From: UBA3478 sp036782715
Lineage (GTDB): Bacteria > Bacteroidota > Bacteroidia > Flavobacteriales > Flavobacteriaceae
Reading direction: 5' to 3'
Assembly: GCA_036782715.1 (NCBI GenBank)
Contig: DAIPYN010000051.1
Coordinates: 1 to 6,787, forward strand
Length of the DNA stretch: 6,787 nt
Under the pieces are notes generated by a model. It was not told the DNA's origin. It did not search any database and was given only the letters and a program-made list of their open reading frames with translations. Position 1 is the stretch's first letter. The number at the start of each line of letters is the position of its first letter. The position numbers and the translations under genes were made by a program. Below, in pieces: positions 1-6,396 of this stretch.

Positions 1-1
1 G

Positions 2-19
2 AGTCTAGCCGCCCAAGCT
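2..19 (+). other. C-terminal end of a signal peptide (probable signal peptidase I site)
   Basis: The first six visible codons read S-L-A-A-Q-A and are followed by Q-E-E. A-x-A before a Gln is a common signal peptidase I site in Bacteroidota. The n- and h-regions are outside the window, so this is an inference from the c-region alone. Confidence 0.5.
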
Positions 20-931
20 CAAGAAGAAATCATTCGATTCGAGAGTGCCAACCCTTATACGTTTAATGATATAATGACTGATCTAGAAGATCAAGAAATT
101 CAAGAAGTGTTTGGAGTTTTGAGATTTCCAGAAGTAGCTAGCGAAGAGAAATTGCCGGTGGTATTAGGTGTTGCTGGAAGCCTCGGATGGCGAGAACATC
201 ACTTAGATTACCTGGAGCAATATCGCAAACAAGGTATGGCAACCTTCGAGTTAAAAAGCTTTCAAAGCAGAGGGATAACCTCAACCGTTGGTAGTCAAAG
301 CGAGGTTACTATGGCGGCCATGGTACTCGACGCCTACAGAGCCCTAGAAGCACTTTCGAAACATCCGAGAGTAGATGCGAATCGAATTGCGATCACCGGT
401 TGGAGCTTAGGGGGTGGAGTAACACTGTTCTCGGCATGGCTACCTCTCAAAGAAGCTATCAATAAAGAGCTTTCATTTGCAGCTCATTTGGCTTTGTATC
501 CGCCTTGTTTTGTGACACCAACCAATCTTTCGTTTAGCAAAGCTCCTATGCATATATTGATCGGAGCAGCTGATAATTGGACACCTGCCGCCCCCTGTGA
601 GGAGCTGGTCAAATTGTTAGAAAGCACCAATGATATCGGAGTCACCGTTTATGAAAATGCGCACCACGGATATGACAGCGAAATTCCCGTTCAAGAAAAT
701 GAAAAGGGATATAGCTTCACCGATTGTCGATTCGAATTGAATGACGAAGGGGATGTGCTCATGAATACGCTAGGTATTGCGATGAATAACTCTTTTCTCC
801 AAAAATTAGGTTTTGCCTTTTGCGCTAAAAAAGGGGTTTCGATTGGTGGAAACAAAGAGGCTAGAGTAGCCTCAATGTCCTTTGCCAATACTTTTATGAC
901 ACGACACCTTACAGGTGATTCCAGTGAATAA
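2..931 (+). CDS. Exported dienelactone hydrolase family protein, 5'-truncated by window edge
   Basis: Alpha/beta hydrolase of the dienelactone hydrolase (DLH) family, expected to cleave an ester or lactone; the substrate cannot be read from sequence. The frame is open from base 2, and the first visible residues are SLAAQAQEE, which look like the end of a signal peptide (A-Q-A before the cut) followed by the mature N-terminus. The ATG at 74 is therefore internal and the true start lies left of the window. Counting from that Met, the nucleophile is Ser111 in GWSLGGG, the likely acid is Asp167 in GAADNW, and the likely catalytic His is His198 in AHHGYD. A conserved SRG motif (65-67) follows the early core strands, and YPPC (142-145) is typical of the subfamily. 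Cys218 and Cys250 could pair in the periplasm. The stop overlaps the end of the opposing peptidase gene by 23 bp. Family assignment is firm; export is inferred from a partial signal. Confidence 0.88.
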   Translation, partial: SLAAQAQEEIIRFESANPYTFNDIMTDLEDQEIQEVFGVLRFPEVASEEKLPVVLGVAGSLGWREHHLDYLEQYRKQGMATFELKSFQSRGITSTVGSQSEVTMAAMVLDAYRALEALSKHPRVDANRIAITGWSLGGGVTLFSAWLPLKEAINKELSFAAHLALYPPCFVTPTNLSFSKAPMHILIGAADNWTPAAPCEELVKLLESTNDIGVTVYENAHHGYDSEIPVQENEKGYSFTDCRFELNDEGDVLMNTLGIAMNNSFLQKLGFAFCAKKGVSIGGNKEARVASMSFANTFMTRHLTGDSSE

Positions 932-3671
932 TTACATTCCAGAAAAGGCCAGCATCATGATGATTCAAGAAACGGTCTAATGGGTTAAAAGCGAATGAAA
1001 CAATACGGCCTTTGCCATGAGGTACATTGTATATAGCTCCTGTACCAATGATATCTTTCTCGTTTCGTACCATTCCTGACATCACGTATTTTCTTGGTTT
1101 ACCAGATTCCTTGACTTCTTCTGGAGTCTCTGAAATTGGTAATAATCCCATGATTTCTCCGGTGTAGGGTTTTTCATCAGCTAAAGGTTCATCACCGAAT
1201 TGAGCAACCATAAACTTACGATCAATAAGATCAGATCGTAACATCGGGGTGTTTCCTTTATACAAGTGAAACTCTTCAGGATAACCAAAAAGTATAGGGC
1301 TTTCTAAATTTCTTGCTTTTGCAGTTACGATTGATCCTGGATGAAATAAGCGTGATGAGCGATAACTTCTCAGCACTCCCCCAATGCCTAAATCAGCAAT
1401 GATTGCTGCAGCATTATTCAAGGGAACTAACACTCCCCCATCTTTTACAAATTCATTGAGGTTGTTGATACCATCGAAGCCTGGTCCGCCAGTCATATCA
1501 GCCGTTTGATCGGGATATCCATGTGAAGGATATTCTTTTGTCTTAGTAAAAGGCATCGGCCCAAACTTCTCGTCTACCCCATGTACAAACTGAGTCATTC
1601 CCCTTCTAAAATGTGGAATCACAATCACGTCAAAGTCTCTTGATAATCGACCCGCTTTTAAATCATCTTTATCAATGCTTGTGTAAGGCACTCCTAACTG
1701 CTCAAAAGTATAACGCGCCCAGCCCTCTGCTTGGGTATCTGTCCAGCTGTGATAAACAGCAATTTTAGGAAGATTCACAAGGCGTTTATCACTTATGATT
1801 TCGTTAACCGAAATCAAATCAAGGCCGAATTTCGAAGCCAACTCATTCGCTTTTTTAGCACCAAGATTCTCGATAATAATCGAACCTGGGGCTAGCGTTT
1901 GTTCTCCGAGTTGCTTCGAATTATCAATTACATAGGCCTTAGCCGTTCCTTTTAAATCAAACAAGGCGGGCACCACATTTGATTGAGCCTTGTAGTTAAT
2001 GGCGTAAGTGATAGAAGCTCCCTCAACCTTTCCGCTATACACTACGTTTTCGGTGAGAAGTTGAAGTGCTGAAGGATTCTCATGCCACTGTTCTTCTCTT
2101 TCAACGTCAACACCGTAAAGTAAGTCAAGGGTCCAGGCGATAGCGTCGTAAGGCGGAAACTTAGCGTCTTTCGGATAGTTCTGCTCTGTGAGTAAATCAT
2201 AGGCGAGCTTGCTATAAGGTTGATTCAGTTGAATCAGGTAATCTCCCTGGTCCTCCCCTTCAATTACCTCATGTACCTCAATCCCTTGAGCCATCAATTG
2301 ATTAATTAAATAAGCCGCTTTTACTGGGTCTTTTTGGTTTTCAAGCACTCTAAATTGCTTGATCTTATTCTTTGATCCAAAGGCGACATTGTTCTGTCCC
2401 TTTTTATAGAAGTTCTTCAAAAGACCCGAACGATTATCGGCGGCATAGGTTAGTGAAGCAAGCACCCCCGCCTGCATGTAATTCGTATTATTACGCGCCG
2501 ACCAATTGACCATTCCCGAAGCAGGATCAGGACGATACCACTCCTTTGAAGTAACAGGATCCCCAGCATATTTACTCTTGGTAAGATCTCTTAAATAAGT
2601 GTTAGCACCAGCATTCCCGAAAGTTTCATAAAAGCGACCAATAGAATTATGCGTATTAGCTACCCAAACTCCGTACCCTGGCCACCATCCGTCATAAAAG
2701 GCCCAATGAAATACTCCTGGAAGACCCTGAGCAGAGAGGCTTGTCATTTCATAATTCGCAATCGTCTGCCATTCTCCAACCGTAATTGGATCAACATTAT
2801 CGTTATAGGGGCCCGTACCGGTAGATATATAAAGCAATGGTACTGACTCATGCAAATCAAGCATTACGTTCGGATGCCAATCATAGAAAATCTTGAAAAT
2901 ATTCTTAGTGATCTCCTGGCTAATCTGAAGCCCGTCACGGTTGTTGTCATGAAACACGTATTTACCCCAATAAGGCGTCGATCTAGGAAAGCCATCATTC
3001 CACTCTTCACGATGTTTTGAATATCGGTGATACCAGTCTACTTGCTTATCTCTACCATCAGGCTCTGAAACGGGGTTAATCAGCACAATGACATTTTCAC
3101 GGATGTGTTTAATCTCCTCTGATTCATCAGTGATAAGTCGATAGGCTAGCTCCATCAGCATTTCAGGGGAACCCATCTCGGTAGAGTGCATTCCTCCATT
3201 TAAATAATAAACACTCTTTCCTTGAATAGCTATTTCTTTAGCTCGCTGCTCATCAGTGGATCTTGGATCGGCTAATTCTCTCAGCATCGATTTATAGTCT
3301 TCAGCATTTACCAAGTTTTCAGCATCTGAGATAGCTACTAGTTGAATGGCTCGGCCTTCCTCGCTTGTTCCCACCTGTTCAATCATTAAACGATCAGATT
3401 GTTCACTGAGAAGCTTATAATATCCATAAATCTCTGTGGTATTGTGCATAACCATGGGCGCTCCGATAATCGTTCCAAAATGATCTAATGGAGATGAAAT
3501 CGAAGCATGGTCAACAATTTTTGCTACCGAGGAGGGATAGAAACGATCATCAGTAGTATACTGTTTGATTAGTTGCTCATATTCAGAATCATTCTGTTGA
3601 GCTATTAGTTGTGTCCCTTGAAAGACAAAAACACAAGAGAGTAGAATCGAACGTAGCATTAGGTTGTTCAT
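909..3671 (-). CDS. Secreted M14 family zinc carboxypeptidase with long C-terminal region
   Basis: Predicted zinc metallopeptidase of family M14, probably acting outside the cytoplasm on peptides. Residues 1-24 form a signal peptide with a hydrophobic SILLSCVFVF core and likely cleavage at LIA|QQ. The catalytic domain spans roughly residues 75-400. Zinc ligands are His162 and Glu165 (HSTE in GGMHSTEMGSPE) and His274 (LDLHES). NPVSEPDG (199-206) and NNRDG (243-247) supply the conserved Asn/Arg substrate-binding region, and Glu349 in FYETFG is the likely general base. About 500 residues follow; 635-760 resemble a class I glutamine-amidotransferase-like fold (IAVYHSW, then DVIVIPHF) with no Cys nucleophile, and the end (GKGRIVSFAFNP) is typical of large bacterial M14 proteins. 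At 920 residues it is far longer than classical carboxypeptidases but normal for this subgroup. After the signal peptide I see no Cys. Met5 (base 3659) is an alternative start that keeps the signal peptide. The gene is divergent from the MBL-fold gene. Confidence 0.9.
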   Translation of the reverse strand: MNNLMLRSILLSCVFVFQGTQLIAQQNDSEYEQLIKQYTTDDRFYPSSVAKIVDHASISSPLDHFGTIIGAPMVMHNTTEIYGYYKLLSEQSDRLMIEQVGTSEEGRAIQLVAISDAENLVNAEDYKSMLRELADPRSTDEQRAKEIAIQGKSVYYLNGGMHSTEMGSPEMLMELAYRLITDESEEIKHIRENVIVLINPVSEPDGRDKQVDWYHRYSKHREEWNDGFPRSTPYWGKYVFHDNNRDGLQISQEITKNIFKIFYDWHPNVMLDLHESVPLLYISTGTGPYNDNVDPITVGEWQTIANYEMTSLSAQGLPGVFHWAFYDGWWPGYGVWVANTHNSIGRFYETFGNAGANTYLRDLTKSKYAGDPVTSKEWYRPDPASGMVNWSARNNTNYMQAGVLASLTYAADNRSGLLKNFYKKGQNNVAFGSKNKIKQFRVLENQKDPVKAAYLINQLMAQGIEVHEVIEGEDQGDYLIQLNQPYSKLAYDLLTEQNYPKDAKFPPYDAIAWTLDLLYGVDVEREEQWHENPSALQLLTENVVYSGKVEGASITYAINYKAQSNVVPALFDLKGTAKAYVIDNSKQLGEQTLAPGSIIIENLGAKKANELASKFGLDLISVNEIISDKRLVNLPKIAVYHSWTDTQAEGWARYTFEQLGVPYTSIDKDDLKAGRLSRDFDVIVIPHFRRGMTQFVHGVDEKFGPMPFTKTKEYPSHGYPDQTADMTGGPGFDGINNLNEFVKDGGVLVPLNNAAAIIADLGIGGVLRSYRSSRLFHPGSIVTAKARNLESPILFGYPEEFHLYKGNTPMLRSDLIDRKFMVAQFGDEPLADEKPYTGEIMGLLPISETPEEVKESGKPRKYVMSGMVRNEKDIIGTGAIYNVPHGKGRIVSFAFNPLDRFLNHHDAGLFWNVIIHWNHL

Positions 3672-3746
3672 AGACGTGAATTTGCTTCAATGTAATGAAA
3701 TATTCTTAGGATTTATCATACCTTAAAAGCACTTAATACATACAGC
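3672..3746. promoter_or_regulatory. Divergent intergenic region, presumed promoters for both directions
   Basis: This 75-bp AT-rich gap separates the start of the minus-strand peptidase from the start of the plus-strand MBL-fold gene, so the promoters of both should lie in or beside it. Overlapping -10-like hexamers occur here: TATCAT at 3714-3719 on plus and TATGAT at 3715-3720 on minus. A weak match to the Bacteroidota TTG / TAnnTTTG pattern may be TTG at 3682-3684 with TATTCTTA at 3701-3708 on plus, with two mismatches. No good Shine-Dalgarno is visible before either ATG, as is common in this phylum. The function of the region is inferred from gene layout; individual boxes are not reliable. 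Confidence 0.45.
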
Positions 3747-4622
3747 ATGAGAAGCTTACTTATACTTTTTGCTCTTTCTATATCGTTACCAAGTATCGCT
3801 CAGCAAATCGTATTTCTCGGCAACCTTCAAGACGCGGGTGCTCCACAATTCAACTGTGACAAGAGCTGTTGTCTTGTTGAAAGACCTAACGAGTTTGTAG
3901 CCAGCATTGGGGTCTATTCAGAAGAAGAAGCTTTTCTTTTTGACGCAACTCCAGACTTTACGCATCAGGCTAGTTTTCTGCAGAAACAATCTAAAACTGA
4001 ACTCTCAGGAGTGTTCCTAACACATGCTCACATGGGGCACTATACCGGGTTAATGCATATCGGCAGAGAAGCTTCTAATGAAAGGTCACTACCTGTTTAT
4101 GCCATGCCTCGTATGGCACATTTTCTTGAAACGAATGGCCCTTGGGATCAACTCATTCAACTTAAGAATATTGAAGTCAAAATATTAAGTGGGCCTGAAA
4201 ACCTAAAAACAATTTCAGTGACTCCAATACAAGTGCCACATCGCGATGAATATTCTGAAACGGTCGGATACCTTATCAAAGGCGCGAACAAAACCGCCTT
4301 TTACTTGCCAGATATCGATAAATGGAACGTGTGGGAACAATCCATTATCGAGTTCATTCAGTCGGTTGATTACGCGATCATAGATGGTACCTTCTTAGCT
4401 GAAGGAGAATTAGAACGACCCATGTCTGAAATTCCACATCCGTTTATCAGTGAAACGATAACCCTCTTAGAATCATTACCAAAAGCTGAAAAAAACAAAG
4501 TCTGGTTCACCCATTTCAATCATACCAATCCTGTGCGTGATAAGAATCACCCCACCCGACTAAAACTTGAGAAAGAAGGATACCACTTCGCCGAATTTAC
4601 TCAAGAAATAAGCCTAAATTAG
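3747..4622 (+). CDS. Exported PqqB-like metallo-beta-lactamase-fold protein
   Basis: Predicted metal-dependent hydrolase of the metallo-beta-lactamase superfamily, in the branch resembling PqqB; substrate unknown. The N-terminus is a signal peptide (hydrophobic LLILFALSISL, likely cut at SIA|QQ), so the mature protein should be periplasmic or outside. LGNLQDAGAPQFNC (24-37) with C37, C41 and C42 matches the PqqB-type N-terminal strand and Cys cluster. The metal motif THAHMGHYTG (92-101) has His93, His95 and His98, but Gly97 where most superfamily members have Asp. Further candidate ligands are His165 (VPHRDE), Asp189 (YLPDID) and His256 or His259 (THFNHT). At 291 residues it is close to PqqB length. 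No other pqq gene is in the window and the protein is exported, so a role in PQQ synthesis should not be assumed. It is the first gene of a co-directional run, 23 bp before the amylase. Confidence 0.85.
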   Translation: MRSLLILFALSISLPSIAQQIVFLGNLQDAGAPQFNCDKSCCLVERPNEFVASIGVYSEEEAFLFDATPDFTHQASFLQKQSKTELSGVFLTHAHMGHYTGLMHIGREASNERSLPVYAMPRMAHFLETNGPWDQLIQLKNIEVKILSGPENLKTISVTPIQVPHRDEYSETVGYLIKGANKTAFYLPDIDKWNVWEQSIIEFIQSVDYAIIDGTFLAEGELERPMSEIPHPFISETITLLESLPKAEKNKVWFTHFNHTNPVRDKNHPTRLKLEKEGYHFAEFTQEISLN

Positions 4623-4645
4623 AAGCTTATTACAACCAACGACAC

Positions 4646-4696
4646 ATGAAACGATTAAGTGCTATTCTCCTAGCTAGTCTTTTTCTAATGGCCTGC
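4646..4696 (+). other. Lipoprotein signal peptide with lipobox
   Basis: Residues 1-16 have Lys2-Arg3, a hydrophobic stretch (LSAILLASLFLMA), and then Cys17, forming the lipobox L-M-A-C. Signal peptidase II would cut before Cys17 (codon 4694-4696). Ser-Ser-Asp-Ser-Thr follows, loosely like the acidic lipoprotein export signals reported in flavobacteria, so surface display is possible but not shown. Confidence 0.85.
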
Positions 4697-5992
4697 AGCA
4701 GCGATTCTACAGAAACTCCAGACACCAATAATGGAGGAGGTAATGAACCTCCGATTGATCAAGGAACCAGTTCTTACGCAGATAATAATCCACTCAATGA
4801 TGTGCTTTTACAAGGGTTTTGGTGGGATAGCTTTAACGACTCAAAAATTGGATCGCAATCGTTCTATCAATTTCTAGAAAGTAAAGTAGTTACACTTTCA
4901 AATGCCCATATTGATGGCATTTGGTTACCACCGGTGAGCGAAGGTGAGGGTATGGGTTATCACCCTAGAAGACTCTTTGATTTTAATTCGCTTCATGGGA
5001 GTAAGACTCAATTAGAATCGCTTTTAAGCACCATGAAATCAAGAGAAATGCATGGGATTGCTGATCTCGTTTTTAATCATAGAGTAGGAACTTCGACTTG
5101 GACCGACTTCACTGAACCCGCCTGGTCTTGTGAATCGATCTGTGTCGACGATGAAGGATTTACTAACCCCGATGCTTTTGGAACAAAACCTTGCGGCCCT
5201 GAAGATGAGGGTCTTGGATGGGGAGGAGCTAGAGACCTCAACCATCAAAGTGAGGAAGTTCAAGACGGGCTAAAAGACTATCTACAACGCCTCAAAGGTC
5301 TTGGGTTCGACTCATGGCGCTATGACTTTGTCAAAGGCTTCCCAGCGAAGTATGTAGGTGAATACAATGCCTCAACCTCCTATTACATTACTATTGGAGA
5401 GTTTTGGGATGGTAATCTTCAAGAAATAAAAAAATGGATTGATGCAACCGCTGCGACCGCCACCTCAGCGACTACAAGTGCGTCTAAAGCCTTCGATTTC
5501 GCCCTCAAATACAAACTGAAAGAAGCGCTCATCGACCAAAATTTTGATCGTCTTAAGGAGGGTCATTCCCTAGCTTCGATCGGATACGGATCTAAGTCAA
5601 TCACCTTTCTCGACAACCACGACACGGGTTGTGTCAACCGAGGTGATTGTGACAATCTATATAGCAGTTCTTTGAATCATATCAAGAACGGATATGCCTA
5701 CCTACTAACCCACCCAGGCATTCCGATGGTATGGGGGTATCACTATTTTTTTACCGACACTTCAGGAGGGCTTCAATCTGAAATTAATGACCTCATCGCT
5801 ATTCGAAAAGCAGCAGGGATCACCGCTGAAAGTACCGTCGAAGTGATCACCACCGTAAACGGCTCAGGCGGCTATTATGTTGCCTCTATCGACAATAAAC
5901 TACTCGTCAAAATAGGTCCTGGAAGTTATTCAGCACCCAACGGATGGAACGCAATTAAATCACAACCAGGTTACACGATCTGGGAAAAATAG
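4646..5992 (+). CDS. Lipoprotein alpha-amylase, GH13 family, plant-type (GH13_6-like)
   Basis: Predicted endo-acting alpha-amylase (alpha-1,4-glucan hydrolase) of family GH13. A lipoprotein signal ends in the lipobox LMAC with Cys17; SSDST follows, then a flexible S/T/D/N/G/P-rich linker to about residue 44. The catalytic barrel covers roughly 50-385: region I DLVFNH (140-145), region II GFDSWRYD with nucleophile Asp227 and Arg225, region III GEFWD with acid/base Glu252, and region IV FLDNHD with His325 and Asp326. DLNH (197-200) fits region V. VLLQGFWWDSF near the start, GYAYLLTHPGIP (349-360) and the closing YTIWEK strongly resemble plant alpha-amylases, including their small C-terminal beta domain (about 390-448). 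All catalytic residues are present. An Ala/Thr-rich stretch (266-281) is unusual. Probably surface or outer-membrane anchored. It follows the MBL-fold gene by 23 bp and precedes the VOC gene by 4 bp, suggesting co-transcription. The subfamily call rests on remembered motifs. Confidence 0.92.
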   Translation: MKRLSAILLASLFLMACSSDSTETPDTNNGGGNEPPIDQGTSSYADNNPLNDVLLQGFWWDSFNDSKIGSQSFYQFLESKVVTLSNAHIDGIWLPPVSEGEGMGYHPRRLFDFNSLHGSKTQLESLLSTMKSREMHGIADLVFNHRVGTSTWTDFTEPAWSCESICVDDEGFTNPDAFGTKPCGPEDEGLGWGGARDLNHQSEEVQDGLKDYLQRLKGLGFDSWRYDFVKGFPAKYVGEYNASTSYYITIGEFWDGNLQEIKKWIDATAATATSATTSASKAFDFALKYKLKEALIDQNFDRLKEGHSLASIGYGSKSITFLDNHDTGCVNRGDCDNLYSSSLNHIKNGYAYLLTHPGIPMVWGYHYFFTDTSGGLQSEINDLIAIRKAAGITAESTVEVITTVNGSGGYYVASIDNKLLVKIGPGSYSAPNGWNAIKSQPGYTIWEK

Positions 5993-5996
5993 AACG

Positions 5997-6392
5997 ATGC
6001 AAAATATCTTAGGTCAAATCACTCTTTTAGTAGACGATTACGATAAGGCGCTATCGTACTATACAGAGCTCCTTGATTTTGAGCTATTAGAAGATACTAC
6101 AATGTCACCCGAGAAGCGTTGGGTAGTAATTGCAGCCAAAGCATCTAAAGAACAAGGTTGTAAATTACTCCTAGCCAAAGCCAATACCCCTGATCAAAAG
6201 AAGGCGATCGGGAATCAAACAGGAGGGCGTGTTTTTCTTTTTCTTTACACGAACCAAATTGAGACTCTTCATCAAAAATTAGTCGATCATAAAGTAGAAA
6301 TAGCCAAGCCATTAAGATCAGAGTCTTATGGTAAGGTTTTTGTCTTTAAAGACTTATATGGTAACCTCTGGGATGTAATCCAGCGCAATTAA
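5997..6392 (+). CDS. VOC family (glyoxalase/bleomycin-resistance-like) protein
   Basis: Small cytoplasmic protein of the vicinal oxygen chelate fold, 131 residues, the usual single-unit length with two beta-alpha-beta-beta-beta modules. The first module begins ILGQITLLVDDYDKALSYYT (4-23), the classic D-x-x-A-x-x-(F/Y)-Y pattern. The second ends FKDLYGNLWDVIQ (117-129), and IGNQTGGRVFLFL (71-83) is the central conserved strand. Metal binding looks altered: the first-strand ligand position holds Gln7 rather than His, and the last holds Asp126 rather than Glu. The reaction is unknown; neither glyoxalase I nor antibiotic resistance should be assumed. The ATG lies 4 bp after the amylase stop with no obvious Shine-Dalgarno, and the next gene starts 4 bp after its stop, so translation is probably coupled along one transcript. 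Confidence 0.85.
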   Translation: MQNILGQITLLVDDYDKALSYYTELLDFELLEDTTMSPEKRWVVIAAKASKEQGCKLLLAKANTPDQKKAIGNQTGGRVFLFLYTNQIETLHQKLVDHKVEIAKPLRSESYGKVFVFKDLYGNLWDVIQRN

Positions 6393-6396
6393 TACT

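Noticed and set aside
691..888. Minus-strand open frame of 65 codons inside the hydrolase gene
   Set aside because: It lies fully within a well-supported gene on the other strand and its translation shows no recognisable domain or export signal.
953..962. Perfect 10-bp palindrome CATCATGATG near the peptidase 3' end
   Set aside because: It encodes the His-His-Asp run of the peptidase C-terminus, has no T tract, and is short enough to arise by chance; not a terminator or operator call.
2649..2846. Plus-strand open frame of 65 codons inside the M14 peptidase gene
   Set aside because: It is antisense to the conserved catalytic domain and its translation looks like a chance frame.
3624..3671. 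Possible lipobox LLSC (Cys13) in the M14 peptidase signal peptide
   Set aside because: The hydrophobic part before Cys13 would be too short, the hydrophobic core continues past it, and a better signal peptidase I site exists at LIA|QQ.
3747..4622. Naming the MBL-fold gene pqqB
   Set aside because: The protein is exported, its metal motif differs, and no other PQQ biosynthesis gene is visible.
5039..5263. Minus-strand open frame of 74 codons inside the amylase gene
   Set aside because: It is antisense to the GH13 catalytic domain with no motif of its own.
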